DNA of 64,000 bases. It comes from Hymenobacter sp. H14-R3 (lineage in GTDB: Bacteria > Bacteroidota > Bacteroidia > Cytophagales > Hymenobacteraceae). Below, piece by piece: positions 24,313 to 33,328 of this stretch (position 1 is its first letter; the number at the start of each line of letters is the position of its first letter). The DNA is taken from NCBI RefSeq assembly GCF_030063445.1, contig NZ_JASITD010000021.1:23451-87450 (forward strand). Direction: 5' to 3'. The notes under the pieces are model-generated. The model did not search any database. It saw only the letters and a program-made list of their open reading frames with translations, and was not told where the DNA came from. Made by a program: the position numbers and the translations under genes.

Positions 24313-24342
24313 CAAATATACGGGCGGCATCCATAATCGCAA
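24313..24342 (-). promoter_or_regulatory. Bacteroidota-type promoter for the leader ORF
   Basis: On the minus strand TTG (24340-24342), a 19-nt spacer and TATATTTG (24313-24320) match the Bacteroidota -33/-7 consensus TTG-N19-TAnnTTTG exactly. The expected start of transcription is a few nt before the ATG at 24305. This is the cleanest promoter in the window. Confidence 0.75.
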
Positions 24343-24400
24343 CTCTTTTTTTTACGCAACTTCATAAAGTATTCACCTGACCCGGCTGGCCGGCCGGGCG

Positions 24401-25585
24401 CTACCGGGCCAGCAGCCAGCGGTAGGCGGAGCCAAACTCGCGCCGCCAAAACCATTCGGCGTGCTTGCCGTCGGCGGGGGCCACGAGCCGAATATTTTTA
24501 GCAGGCACCCCACTGGTTAGCAAAGCATTGCGCGCTTCCGCCATGAGCGGCAGCATGGTTTCGCTTTCCGTGGGGCCGGCCACAAAGTAGAAGCGGCTGG
24601 CCCGTGGCGCGGGCCGGCGGCGCTCGTAACTCAACATGGAGTCCTTCGCAAACCAGATGGCCGGCGAGAAAACCCCCACTCGCCCAAATACCTGCGGGTA
24701 CTTCAGCCCCGCATACAGGGCGATGAGCCCGCCCATGCTGGAGCCGGCAATGGCAGTGTGCGCCGCGTCGGGCCGGGTGCGGTAGTGGGCATCGATGTAG
24801 GGCTTAAGACTGAGAGCCAAGAAGTTGGTGTACTGGTCGCCCTCGCCGCCCTTTTTGTATTCGGCATTTGCCCAGGGTGAGTACTCATCGAGGCGGCGGT
24901 CGCCGCCGTTGTCCACGGCTACCACAATGCAGCCCGTCGGGTCTTGGCCGCTGACGCGCAGCTGGTTCAGGGTTTCATCTACCCCCCACTCGCCCGAGTA
25001 GGCGGTGGCATCATCAAACACGTTTTGGCCGTCCTGCAAATACAGCACCGGGTAGCGCTGGCGGCGGGCCTGGGCGTAGCCCGGCGGCAGGTAAAGCCAC
25101 ACGCGGCGCGCCCGCCCCGCCAGCTGTGGCAGCCGAAACGAGTCGGCTAGCACGCGCACGTTGGCGGCCAGCGTGTGGGGCCGGGGGCCGGCGGGGGCCG
25201 CGCCGCCGGGGCCCTGGTCTTGCCAGGCCGCCACCTGGAAAGTGAGCGTGGCTGGGCCAGCCGCCAGGGTAGCCTGCCGATTGGCCACCGGCTGAAAATT
25301 GGCCGTGGCCTCGCTGGTAACCCACGCGCCACGCGTGAATTTAAATTCCTGTGGGCCAACTACTTCTGGGGGCAACGCAAGTTGGTAGCTACCATCGGCC
25401 TGGCGCGCCAGGGCATAAGCGGATGCGGCGGGCTGCCAGTTGTTAAAGGAGCCCGCCACGTAAATAACCGAGCCTGCCGGAGTAGTCTCTGGCAGGCTCG
25501 TGAGGCGCAGCGTGGTTTGGGCCTGCACCGAATGGCCCGTTGCACTCGCTAGCAGCGATAATACAATTACCTTATAATCAATCAT
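24401..25585 (-). CDS. Secreted esterase with N-terminal CBM48-like domain
   Basis: A 394-residue protein: signal peptide (about 1-22, ending SVQAQ), then a beta-sandwich of the AMPK/CBM48 glycogen-binding type (about 25-115). That domain shows IYVAGSFNNWQPAASAYAL and QEFKFTRGAW. An esterase D-type alpha/beta hydrolase follows (about 150-390). The nucleophile elbow is GSSMGG, preceded by AHTAIA, and the histidine is in DGKHAEWFWRRE. The enzyme probably cleaves acyl or aryl esters from a polysaccharide. It is read away from the susCDE operon 1.5 kb off but may serve the same glycan. It starts at ATG 25585; the next gene on this strand, coding for an unknown secreted protein, ends 20 nt upstream, so both may be co-transcribed. 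Confidence 0.87.
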   Translation of the reverse strand: MIDYKVIVLSLLASATGHSVQAQTTLRLTSLPETTPAGSVIYVAGSFNNWQPAASAYALARQADGSYQLALPPEVVGPQEFKFTRGAWVTSEATANFQPVANRQATLAAGPATLTFQVAAWQDQGPGGAAPAGPRPHTLAANVRVLADSFRLPQLAGRARRVWLYLPPGYAQARRQRYPVLYLQDGQNVFDDATAYSGEWGVDETLNQLRVSGQDPTGCIVVAVDNGGDRRLDEYSPWANAEYKKGGEGDQYTNFLALSLKPYIDAHYRTRPDAAHTAIAGSSMGGLIALYAGLKYPQVFGRVGVFSPAIWFAKDSMLSYERRRPAPRASRFYFVAGPTESETMLPLMAEARNALLTSGVPAKNIRLVAPADGKHAEWFWRREFGSAYRWLLAR

Positions 25586-25605
25586 TTAATAACGTTGGGC
25601 ATAAA

Positions 25606-26292
25606 CTACCGCACAATCTCACCCGTTTCGGAGGAGTCAATTTTACGCAGTGTATATACCGCCCGCACCGAGTCTACCCCCGGTAACGCGTTCACACTGA
25701 AGTCAATGCGCGAGCCTTTCTTTTGGGGGCCGCTCACAAAGTGGCGGTAATCCTCGGCCGACTCGCGCACCACGTACAGGTCGCCGTGGCCCGGCACTTT
25801 CAGGCGCGCATAGGTGCTGCGGCCGTCGGGAGCGGCCTTGCGCTTCTCGCTCTTGGCCAGCTGGCTCACACCGGTGAGGCGGTATTTATCGGCATCGGCC
25901 GTGCCCTTGGGTGGGTCGTAGTTGCCCAGGCCATCGATAAATACTTCCCGGCGGGCCACCAGCTCTTCCAGCGGCGTAGTCTTGAGCAGGCCCATGCTTT
26001 TCTCGTCCATCAGCAGTTGCTGCACAGCGTTGGTGGGGCCAGCCTGTTGGTAGAACACCAATACGGGGTCGTTCAGCTTTATCTTACTGATTACCAGCGG
26101 CATTTTATCCTCGTCGGCATTGTCAATGCGCTTGGCCGACTCTATGGGGGCGGGTGGGGTAACCACCCGCTGGCTAGGCCGGCTTTTCACGGTCGGTTTG
26201 CCAGGGGCGGGCCGCCGCGACTGGGCAGTAGCGCTCGGGGCAGCCATGAGCAGCAAGCAGCTAGAGGCGAGTACGTAGTATATTAATTTCAT
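25606..26292 (-). CDS. Unknown secreted protein
   Basis: A 228-residue protein with a clear signal peptide (MKLIYYVLASSCLLLMAAPS, cleavage near ATAQ). A basic, Pro-rich linker (SRRPAPGKPTVKSRPSQR) follows, then a roughly 160-residue soluble domain with no family I recognise. Recognisable stretches are DPVLVFYQQAGPTNAVQQLL, VFIDGLGNYDPPKG and a C-terminal beta-rich part ending VRAVYTLRKIDSSETGE. It lies 20 nt before the esterase on the same strand and is preceded by a promoter-like sequence, so it is probably the first gene of a two-gene unit. ATG 26292 is chosen over one three codons earlier because it begins the signal peptide directly. Function unknown. Confidence 0.75.
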   Translation of the reverse strand: MKLIYYVLASSCLLLMAAPSATAQSRRPAPGKPTVKSRPSQRVVTPPAPIESAKRIDNADEDKMPLVISKIKLNDPVLVFYQQAGPTNAVQQLLMDEKSMGLLKTTPLEELVARREVFIDGLGNYDPPKGTADADKYRLTGVSQLAKSEKRKAAPDGRSTYARLKVPGHGDLYVVRESAEDYRHFVSGPQKKGSRIDFSVNALPGVDSVRAVYTLRKIDSSETGEIVR

Positions 26293-26312
26293 ATAAAGCA
26301 AGTGGATTCAGC

Positions 26313-26344
26313 CAAAAGTACGGCACTCGCCGCGTAGCTGGCAA
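26313..26344 (-). promoter_or_regulatory. Candidate promoter for the unknown secreted protein/esterase unit
   Basis: Minus-strand TTG (26342-26344), 21-nt spacer, then TACTTTTG (26313-26320), which fits TAnnTTTG with a spacer 2 nt longer than ideal. It ends 20 nt before the ATG at 26292. Confidence 0.45.
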
Positions 26345-26878
26345 GCTTAGCCATCCCAAACTGATTGCTCAAGATGCAAGCTGGTTAGCGTAGCCGTTTT
26401 AAAACGCAAAAGCTAGCGCCTGGAGCTGCAAGCGACTAACCGGGCCACTTCTCGGCGCTCGTTAGCGCTTAGCCCACAATTCGTGCTTGTGAGTGAGCGT
26501 GTTTGCTGCCACTGCCAAGGCTACGCCCAAAGGATTATTCAGGAAATTAGGCAGGAGAAGGCACTTGGCGTTTTCAGCCAAAAAAAACGCGCCAACGAAA
26601 AGTTTTAGCTTGGTTATTTATGAGCAATTTATTCATTATCACTTTTTTAATCATTATTTTTTTACAAGTTATTAAATATTTTTTTCTTAAGTACTAATAA
26701 TTTTCACAAATGAGCAGCTGCCTGCCCTTTTGGCTAGTTACCAAGCCTTAGCTGTGTACCCTGCCAAACCGGTTTATACACACGCTACTGCTATTGAGTG
26801 AGTAGTTGCTTTCTGGTAGGATGCTGGCTTATCTTGGTATGAATTCTAACAGTTTCTTAACATTCTGACGCATTCCGC

Positions 26879-26894
26879 CTGCAATCGATTGCAG
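26879..26894. promoter_or_regulatory. LacI-type operator candidate upstream of susC
   Basis: CTGCAATCGATTGCAG is a perfect 16-nt palindrome with the central CG and AATC|GATT half-sites typical of LacI/GalR-family operators. It lies 141 nt before the susC ATG. No LacI gene is in the window, so the regulator would be encoded elsewhere. Confidence 0.5.
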
Positions 26895-27035
26895 ATGCGT
26901 TGCGGTTAGTTAGCCAGCTTTTTTTTCGTAGCGCTGGTTTGCCTTTGTTCTCATTCTGAGCGCTACTAGCGCAGAATGACGGGCTTTTTTTCACTTGTTC
27001 TTTATTTCACTTTCCCCCACCCAAGTTTCAACTAT

Positions 27036-30000
27036 ATGAAACAACCCTACCTGGCGAAGCTACGGTTTCTGCTTTTTGTACTATTTGGTTTGACTACCGT
27101 GCTGGGTGCCTGGGCCCAGACGGGTACCGGCGCTGTGAGCGGCCGCGTAACAGATGCTAAGAATGAAGGTATTCCGGGTGTTACCGTGCTAGTTGATGGT
27201 ACCTCCGTAGGAGGCTCAACCAATGCCGATGGCACTTACACTATTTCGGGAGTGCCGGTTGGTGCCCGTACGCTGGTTATTTCCTTCGTGGGCTACTCTA
27301 CGGTACGCCAGGCTGTGACGGTAACCGCCGGCCAAACGAGCAATGTGGCCGCTCAGAAGCTGAGCGAAAACGCCACCGCCCTGGGCGAGGCCGTAGTAGT
27401 AGGCTACGGCACCCAGCGCAAGCAGGACGTGACGGGCGCCGTAACTACGGTAACTGCTAAAGACTTCGTGAAAGGCCAGATTACCAACCCTGAGCAATTG
27501 GTGCAGGGTAAGATTGCGGGCGTACAGATTACGTCCAGCGGGGGTGCTCCAGGCGCAGCCAATACCATCCGCATTCGTGGGGGCTCGTCGCTGAATGCAA
27601 GCAACGACCCGCTGATTGTAATCGACGGCGTGCCCGTTGATAACAGCCAGGGCAGCACGTCAGTTAGCGGCGGGGTAAGTGGTGTATCCAACCCGCTCTC
27701 GCTCATCAACCCTAATGATATTGAAACCTTTACGGTGCTCAAGGATGCTTCGGCCACGGCCATTTACGGCTCGCGCGCTTCGAACGGCGTTATTCTTATT
27801 ACGACCAAAAAAGGCATTGCTGGTGAGACCATTGGCGTGAATTTCAGCTCGCAGACTTCGCTGTCCAAGCGCTACAACTCGGTGAAAGTGCTTTCGGCCG
27901 ATGAGTATCGTGCTACCGTGCAGAACGTAGCCCCCAGCAAGGCTGGCCTGCTCGGCTCGGCCAACACCAACTGGCAGGACGAGATTTTCCGCACGGCCAT
28001 GACCTATGATAACAACCTGAGCCTGACCGGCTCGATTGGCAAATTGGTGCCTTTCCGGGTTTCGTACGGCAACCTCAACCAACAGGGTATTCTCATCACC
28101 AACAAGCTGGTGCGTAACACGGGCTCTATCAGCCTGACCCCCATTTTGCTGGATGACCACCTGCGCGTGACGCTGAACGTGAAAGGCTCGGTGACCGACA
28201 ACAACTTTGCCGACGCTGGTGCCATTGGCGCGGCTCTGGCTTTCGACCCCACCCAGCCAGTAACAACGGGCAACGGTGCGTATGGCAACTACTTCGAGTA
28301 CCTGCAGAACGCGGCAATTCCGACCAGTGCCCCGCAGCAGCTGGCGCCTAAAAACCCGGTGGCTACGCTCAACCTGACCCGCGACCGCAGCACGGTGCTG
28401 CGCAGCATCGGCAACGTTCAGCTCGACTACAAGCTACATTTCCTGCCCGACCTGCACGCCAATGTTAACGTAGGCTACGACGTTACCAAATCGGAAGGCG
28501 CTAAGAACCAGAATACTTCGCTGTCCGACACTTACTTCAACGTGCCTTTCGACCCCACCATCACGGGGCAGCGCGGCGGCTCGTACTCGCTTTACAGCCA
28601 GAACCGCCAGAACAAGCTTCTGGAAACCTACCTTAATTACAGCAAGCAGTTTGGCGACACTCGCTTGGAACTGCTGGCTGGTTACTCGTATCAGGACTTT
28701 GTAACGACTTCGCCCGTTTACCCCACTTACCTGGGCCGCACCAGCGAAACCCCATTGGTAGTTTCGTCGCCGGCGGGCCCCTACCCTTTCCGCACGGAGT
28801 ACACCATTCTGTCGTACTACGGCCGGGCCAACCTCAACATCAAGGACCGCTACCTGCTCACGGCTACGTTGCGTAACGATGCCTCGTCGCGCTTCAACAA
28901 GAACAACCGCAATGCGTTGTTTCCAGCAGCTTCGGTAGCTTGGCGCATTAAGTCGGAAGACTTTTTAAAGGATAACAACGCGTTTTCGGAGCTGAAGCTG
29001 CGCGCTGGCTACGGCCGCACCGGCCAGCAGGATGTGTACAGCATTGCTGGTGACTACCCCACTATTCAGCGCTACGTGCAGAACAACCAGCAGGCCAACT
29101 ACCTGCTTGGCGGCGTGCCATACAATCCGTACTCGCCCCAGGGCTTCAACAGCAACCTGAAGTGGGAAACCACCACCACTTACAACGCGGGCCTCGACTT
29201 CGGCTTCCTCGATGGCCGCCTCACCGGCTCGGTTGATGCGTACTACCGCAAAACGACGGACTTGCTAAACGGCATTTTCCTGGGCGGCCTCACCAACTTC
29301 ACCAACTACTACGTGTTTAACGTGGGTGCGCTGGAAAACCGCGGCATTGAGTTGAACCTGAACGCTATCCCAGTTCGCACGGCCGACTTCACCTGGAGCG
29401 TTAACGCCAATGCGACTTATAACAAGAACAAGATTCTGTCGCTGGGTACGCAGCAGCCCGGCTTCCCCGGCATCGAGACCAACGGCGTACCGGGCGGCAC
29501 GGGCACCAACATTGGTATCTACTCGGTAGGCCAGTCGGCCACCTCGTTCTACGTGTACAAGCAGGTGTATGACACCAACGGCAAGCCACTGAACGACGTG
29601 TATGCTGACCTGAACGGCGACGGCAAAGTGGACAGCAACGACCGTTATCTCTACAAGCAGTCGGCCCCGCCGGTTATCCTGGGCTTCACGTCCAACATGA
29701 CTTACAAGCAGCTGAGCCTGGCGTTTACGTTGCGCAGCAACCTCGGCAACTACCTATACAACAGCGTAAACGCGCAGAATGGTAACTACCAGGGCATCAA
29801 TTACTCGTCTACCTACCTGACCAACGTAACGCAGGATGCCAACTTCACGCAGTTTGCGAACGTGACCCAGAACCGCTACTCGTCGGACTACTACATCCAG
29901 AACGCTTCTTTCCTGCGTATGCAGAATGCTACGCTAGGGTACAACGTGGGTAAAGTATTCAACGGCAAAGGGAATCTTGGCCTAACGGCTGCGGTTCAAA

Positions 30001-30116
30001 ACGTATTCCTGGTAACGAAATACACCGGCCTGGACCCGGAGATTTCCAACGGAATTGACAACAATTCCTACCCACGGCCCCGCGTGTACACTTTCGGTCT
30101 CAACCTGAACATTTAA
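27036..30116 (+). CDS. susC: SusC/RagA family TonB-linked outer-membrane transporter
   Basis: A 1026-residue SusC-type transporter. ATG 27036 starts the signal peptide (MKQPYLAKLRFLLFVLFGLT, cleavage near GAWAQ). A CarboxypepD_reg domain (about 30-110, with GIPGVTVLVDGTS) and a TonB-box-like EAVVVGYGTQRKQDVTGAV come next. The plug then carries the SusC signature NTIRIRGGSSLNASNDPLIV followed by IDGVPVD. The remaining 800 residues are the large barrel, ending PRPRVYTFGLNLNI. It forms a gated complex with the SusD lipoprotein encoded 19 nt downstream and imports oligosaccharides or similar ligands across the outer membrane using TonB. The ligand cannot be told from sequence; the LacI-like operator and CBM48 esterase nearby hint at an alpha-glucan (inference). 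Confidence 0.95.
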   Translation: MKQPYLAKLRFLLFVLFGLTTVLGAWAQTGTGAVSGRVTDAKNEGIPGVTVLVDGTSVGGSTNADGTYTISGVPVGARTLVISFVGYSTVRQAVTVTAGQTSNVAAQKLSENATALGEAVVVGYGTQRKQDVTGAVTTVTAKDFVKGQITNPEQLVQGKIAGVQITSSGGAPGAANTIRIRGGSSLNASNDPLIVIDGVPVDNSQGSTSVSGGVSGVSNPLSLINPNDIETFTVLKDASATAIYGSRASNGVILITTKKGIAGETIGVNFSSQTSLSKRYNSVKVLSADEYRATVQNVAPSKAGLLGSANTNWQDEIFRTAMTYDNNLSLTGSIGKLVPFRVSYGNLNQQGILITNKLVRNTGSISLTPILLDDHLRVTLNVKGSVTDNNFADAGAIGAALAFDPTQPVTTGNGAYGNYFEYLQNAAIPTSAPQQLAPKNPVATLNLTRDRSTVLRSIGNVQLDYKLHFLPDLHANVNVGYDVTKSEGAKNQNTSLSDTYFNVPFDPTITGQRGGSYSLYSQNRQNKLLETYLNYSKQFGDTRLELLAGYSYQDFVTTSPVYPTYLGRTSETPLVVSSPAGPYPFRTEYTILSYYGRANLNIKDRYLLTATLRNDASSRFNKNNRNALFPAASVAWRIKSEDFLKDNNAFSELKLRAGYGRTGQQDVYSIAGDYPTIQRYVQNNQQANYLLGGVPYNPYSPQGFNSNLKWETTTTYNAGLDFGFLDGRLTGSVDAYYRKTTDLLNGIFLGGLTNFTNYYVFNVGALENRGIELNLNAIPVRTADFTWSVNANATYNKNKILSLGTQQPGFPGIETNGVPGGTGTNIGIYSVGQSATSFYVYKQVYDTNGKPLNDVYADLNGDGKVDSNDRYLYKQSAPPVILGFTSNMTYKQLSLAFTLRSNLGNYLYNSVNAQNGNYQGINYSSTYLTNVTQDANFTQFANVTQNRYSSDYYIQNASFLRMQNATLGYNVGKVFNGKGNLGLTAAVQNVFLVTKYTGLDPEISNGIDNNSYPRPRVYTFGLNLNI

Positions 30117-30135
30117 GAATTCCCTCTACCCTATC

Positions 30136-31755
30136 ATGAAAAACTTTATTGTTCGTGGCGCGACGGTCCTCTCGCTCTCGACTGCGGTGCTGGCAGTAAC
30201 CCCCTCCTGCACCAAAGACCTGGACCGTACGCCTACTTATGACTTGAGCACCGACGCGGTGTACAAGGACGCGGCTGGCTACAAAGCCGTGCTGGCCAAA
30301 ATCTACGGCGGCTTTGCCCTCACCGGCTCTAAAGGACCAGCCGGCGACAATACTACCAGCGACATCAAAGGCATTGACGAAGGCACTTCGGACTACCTCC
30401 GGCAGTACTGGAGCGCGCAGGAGCTGACTACCGACGAAGCTGTTATTCAGTGGGGCGACCCCGGCATTCAGGACTGGCACAACATGAACTGGACGTCGAG
30501 CAATGTGCTCGTCCGGGGCCTGTATAGCCGCCTGATGTACGAGGTAACTATCTGCAACAGCTTTATCAGTGAGGCTACCGACGCCAAGCTGACCTCCCGG
30601 GGCCTCTCGGGCGCAGAGGCGACCAACATTGCCGCCTACCGCGCCGAAGCCCGCTTTCTGCGAGCCCTGTCGTACTACCACGCCATGGACCTGTACGGCA
30701 ACGTGCCTTTTGCCGACGAGACTTTTCAGATTGGGGGCACGGCACTGCCGCCCCGCATCAGCCGCGCCGACCTGTTCGCTTACCTCGAAAAAGAGTTGAA
30801 GGACATGGACAGCGGCTTGGTAGACGCGCGCAAGAACGAGTATGGCCGCGCCGACAAGGCGGCAGCCTGGGCTTTGCTGGCCAAGATGTATCTGAACGCC
30901 GAAGTGTACCTGGGCGCCGGCAAAGGCCGTTACGCCGATGCTGCTACTTATGCCAAAAAGGTTATCGACGCCGGCTACTCACTGGTGCCGAAATACGACA
31001 ACCTGTTTTTGGCCGACAACGACAAAAACAACCAGGAAGTAATCTTCCCGATTGTATTTGATGGCAAGAACACGCAGAGCTACGGCGGCACTACCTTCTT
31101 GACCCACATGGCCGTATCGGGCACGGCCGACAAAAACTGGGACCCTGGCTACTATGGCATCGGGAGCGGTTGGGGCGGCAGCCGGGCCACGGCCAACCTG
31201 TTTCAGCAGTTTCCGGATACGGCGTCCGACTCACGCGGCCGGTTCCATACTGCTGGCCAAACGATGGCTATCACCTCCCTCACCGATTTCAAGTATGGCT
31301 ACGTGCCCGTCAAATTCCGCAACGTAACCTCAGCAGGCGCAGCCGGCTCCGATAACACGTTTGTGGATGCGGACTTCCCCATGTTCCGCCTGGGCGATAT
31401 GTACCTGACTTACGCTGAGGCAGTAGTGCGCGGTGGTGGCGACCAGGCGCTGGCCTTGACCTACGTGAACCTGGTGCGCACCCGCGCCTACCGGGGCTCC
31501 ACGGCTGGTAACATTACGGCCGCCAACCTGACGTTGCCCTTCCTACTTAACGAGCGCTCGCGTGAGTTGCATTGGGAGGCTACCCGCCGCACCGACCTCA
31601 TTCGCTACAACCTCTTCACCAGCAGCGCCTACGTGTGGCCCTGGAAAGGGGGCGTACAGGCCGGTAAAGGCGTGGCCGACTACCTCAGCCTGTTCCCCAT
31701 TCCGTCGTCGGAGTTGAGCATTAATGCTAACCTGACGCAGAACACAGGCTACTAA
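30136..31755 (+). CDS. susD: SusD/RagB family surface lipoprotein
   Basis: A 539-residue SusD-type glycan-binding lipoprotein. The N-terminus MKNFIVRGATVLSLSTAVLA is a lipoprotein signal ending at the lipobox Cys of VTPSC, followed by KDLDRTPTYDLSTDAVYKD, the standard SusD opening. TPR-like helices (AEARFLRALSYYHAMDLYGNVPF is the family hallmark) and a C-terminal SusD domain with LNERSRELHWEATRRTDLIRY are intact. It lids the SusC barrel on the cell surface and captures ligand. The gene is 19 nt after susC, so the two are co-transcribed, and is followed by a SusE-like gene. Confidence 0.95.
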   Translation: MKNFIVRGATVLSLSTAVLAVTPSCTKDLDRTPTYDLSTDAVYKDAAGYKAVLAKIYGGFALTGSKGPAGDNTTSDIKGIDEGTSDYLRQYWSAQELTTDEAVIQWGDPGIQDWHNMNWTSSNVLVRGLYSRLMYEVTICNSFISEATDAKLTSRGLSGAEATNIAAYRAEARFLRALSYYHAMDLYGNVPFADETFQIGGTALPPRISRADLFAYLEKELKDMDSGLVDARKNEYGRADKAAAWALLAKMYLNAEVYLGAGKGRYADAATYAKKVIDAGYSLVPKYDNLFLADNDKNNQEVIFPIVFDGKNTQSYGGTTFLTHMAVSGTADKNWDPGYYGIGSGWGGSRATANLFQQFPDTASDSRGRFHTAGQTMAITSLTDFKYGYVPVKFRNVTSAGAAGSDNTFVDADFPMFRLGDMYLTYAEAVVRGGGDQALALTYVNLVRTRAYRGSTAGNITAANLTLPFLLNERSRELHWEATRRTDLIRYNLFTSSAYVWPWKGGVQAGKGVADYLSLFPIPSSELSINANLTQNTGY

Positions 31756-31870
31756 ACCCAGCTACTTACTTGCCTGGGCTTTGAAATTATTTCCGCTATG
31801 GAAAGCGTTCCGAGCCTAGGCAAGTCAGTATTGCCTATCCTCTTTTCTCACCCACTCGTTAGCTTATCTC

Positions 31871-32701
31871 ATGCAATCCTGGTTTACTAAAACTACCGTT
31901 AGCGCGCTTGCGCTATCGGCTTTGGCCTTGTCGTCCTGCAAAAAAGAGGATGTGCAGGCTACCCTCATCCCGACCAGCACGCCTACGCTGGCCGCCTCAA
32001 CTAACACGGTGGTGCTAACGCAGGCCAATGCCGCTCAACCGGCCGTTACCTTCACCTGGACGCCCATTACCGGCTTTAACTGGACCAACGCGGAGCATCC
32101 ATATAACCCGGCCGTGGCCTACACGCTGCAGTTTGATAAGAAGGGTAACAACTTCGCCTCTGCGGCTTCTATTGATGCCGGGTCTGGCCCCAACACCGTA
32201 CTAAACGTGGCCGACCTGGACGCCGCCCTGCTGGCGGCGGGCATTGTGCCCGGCACAGCTACGGCCCTAGAAGTACGCCTGCGTTCAGTGTACGCAGCTA
32301 ACTCGCCGCTGTACACGGCCGCCCTGCCACTCACGGCTACCACGTACGCCTACTGCGCGCAGCCCGCTAAGGCGTGGGGCATAGTGGGCCCAGCCGGCCC
32401 AGGCTGGCCCGGTGGCTCCATCGACTTCGTGATGACTTACGACTGCGATGCCAAAACTTACACCTATACTGGCTTATTCAATGGCCCTTCAGCCACCGCT
32501 ACTGATGCTAACCAGTTCAAGTTTCGTTTCGCTAAGCATTGGGCTACCAGCCTGGGTGGCGTCGGCCCTGATGTACCGCTGGTTAGTGACAATGGGGGGA
32601 ACTTGAAAATCAACGCCACCGGTACCTATACCGTTACGCTTTACAATGCGGCTGATACAACTAAAGCTGGTCTTGCTAAGGCTTACTACACCATTAAGTA
32701 G
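31871..32701 (+). CDS. SusE-like outer-membrane lipoprotein
   Basis: A 276-residue lipoprotein, third gene of the sus operon. The signal peptide ends in ALALSSCKK (lipobox Cys23). The N-terminal Ig-like SusE domain (about 30-150) has the family pattern of TPTLAASTNTVVLTQANA, followed by FTWTPITGFNW and a YTLQFDKKGNNFA strand. The C-terminal half (about 155-276) is a beta-rich domain with CDAKTYTYTGLFNG and ends in AKAYYTIK. SusE/F proteins sit on the cell surface and bind starch-like glycans to aid the SusCD complex. Shorter than classic SusE (about 390 residues), so it probably has only one carbohydrate module. A strong terminator follows. Confidence 0.85.
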   Translation: MQSWFTKTTVSALALSALALSSCKKEDVQATLIPTSTPTLAASTNTVVLTQANAAQPAVTFTWTPITGFNWTNAEHPYNPAVAYTLQFDKKGNNFASAASIDAGSGPNTVLNVADLDAALLAAGIVPGTATALEVRLRSVYAANSPLYTAALPLTATTYAYCAQPAKAWGIVGPAGPGWPGGSIDFVMTYDCDAKTYTYTGLFNGPSATATDANQFKFRFAKHWATSLGGVGPDVPLVSDNGGNLKINATGTYTVTLYNAADTTKAGLAKAYYTIK

Positions 32702-32719
32702 TAAGCCTAGTCCTTTACT

Positions 32720-32751
32720 AAAAAAGCCGCTGCTGGTCAGCGGCTTTTTTG
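32720..32751 (+). terminator. Intrinsic terminator of the sus operon
   Basis: AAAAAGCCGCTG, a short GTCA-containing loop and CAGCGGCTTTTTT form a GC stem followed by a T-tract 20 nt after the SusE stop. The A-run on the 5' side makes it symmetrical. Confidence 0.88.
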
Positions 32752-32857
32752 TTGCCCTTCGTTTTCGGCACTAAAATGGCTAAATCCCTCTTTACCCGGT
32801 AACAACCTGCGCCAGCCTGTTAATTTTGGGCTTCCATCCGCTGCCGCTTACTCTATT

Positions 32858-33304
32858 ATGTCAAATACCTTTTGCTTTAGCCTGCTGCTAATAGCTTCGC
32901 TGGCGCTTACCAGCACGGATTCTTTTGCTCAAACCTCCCTGGCCGGCACCCCGCGGCCCACGGTGACTACTGCCGCCGACCGCACCGATGCGCTCACCAA
33001 CAACATGGCCCAGGCCCTGAGCCTCACGCCCGCCCAGGTAGAGAAAGTACGCGCCATCAACACCACGGCGGTGCGTAATGTGGAGGCCGCCCGCCAGCGC
33101 TACGCTCAGGAGCCAGCCAAGCTGCGCAGCTATGTGCAGGACATCAGCCTGGCCCGGCTCGACCGGCTCAAGGAAGTGCTTACTTCTACTCAGTTTACCC
33201 GCTACCAACAGAAGCGGGAGGAGAAAATGGGTATTCCAACTGTACGCGGCAACCAGGGCACGCCGCCTCCCGGGCTCCAGACTGGCCGTGGCGATGATAA
33301 CTAA
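32858..33304 (+). CDS. Spy/CpxP-like small periplasmic protein
   Basis: A 148-residue exported protein: signal peptide MSNTFCFSLLLIASLALTST with cleavage after SFAQ, then an all-helical body. LSLTPAQVEKVRAINTTAVRNV and RLDRLKEVLTSTQFTRYQQK carry the LTPAQ/LTxxQ signature shared with Spy and CpxP chaperone-like proteins. The last 30 residues are Pro/Gly-rich and probably disordered. The likely role is periplasmic chaperone or stress sensor (inference from fold). It is a single gene between the sus terminator and a 52-bp palindrome. A second Spy-like protein is encoded at 50649-51134. Confidence 0.75.
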   Translation: MSNTFCFSLLLIASLALTSTDSFAQTSLAGTPRPTVTTAADRTDALTNNMAQALSLTPAQVEKVRAINTTAVRNVEAARQRYAQEPAKLRSYVQDISLARLDRLKEVLTSTQFTRYQQKREEKMGIPTVRGNQGTPPPGLQTGRGDDN

Positions 33305-33328
33305 TTTATTTACATATATTTAATAACT

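Larger units (their letters stand above)
26293..27035. other. Long AT-rich regulatory gap upstream of susC
   Basis: 743 nt without a credible gene. It is the most AT-rich stretch of the window (especially 26590-26720). It holds a minus-strand promoter near 26313-26344, a 16-nt perfect palindrome at 26879-26894 and a weak TTG-N21-TATCTTGG promoter candidate at 26806-26837 for susC. The long untranslated leader and AT richness are typical for Bacteroidota sus operons. Confidence 0.6.

Noticed and set aside
26493..26675. A 60-codon plus-strand frame in the susC leader
   Set aside because: Lies in AT-rich DNA, lacks motifs and is not positioned next to a promoter; more likely chance.
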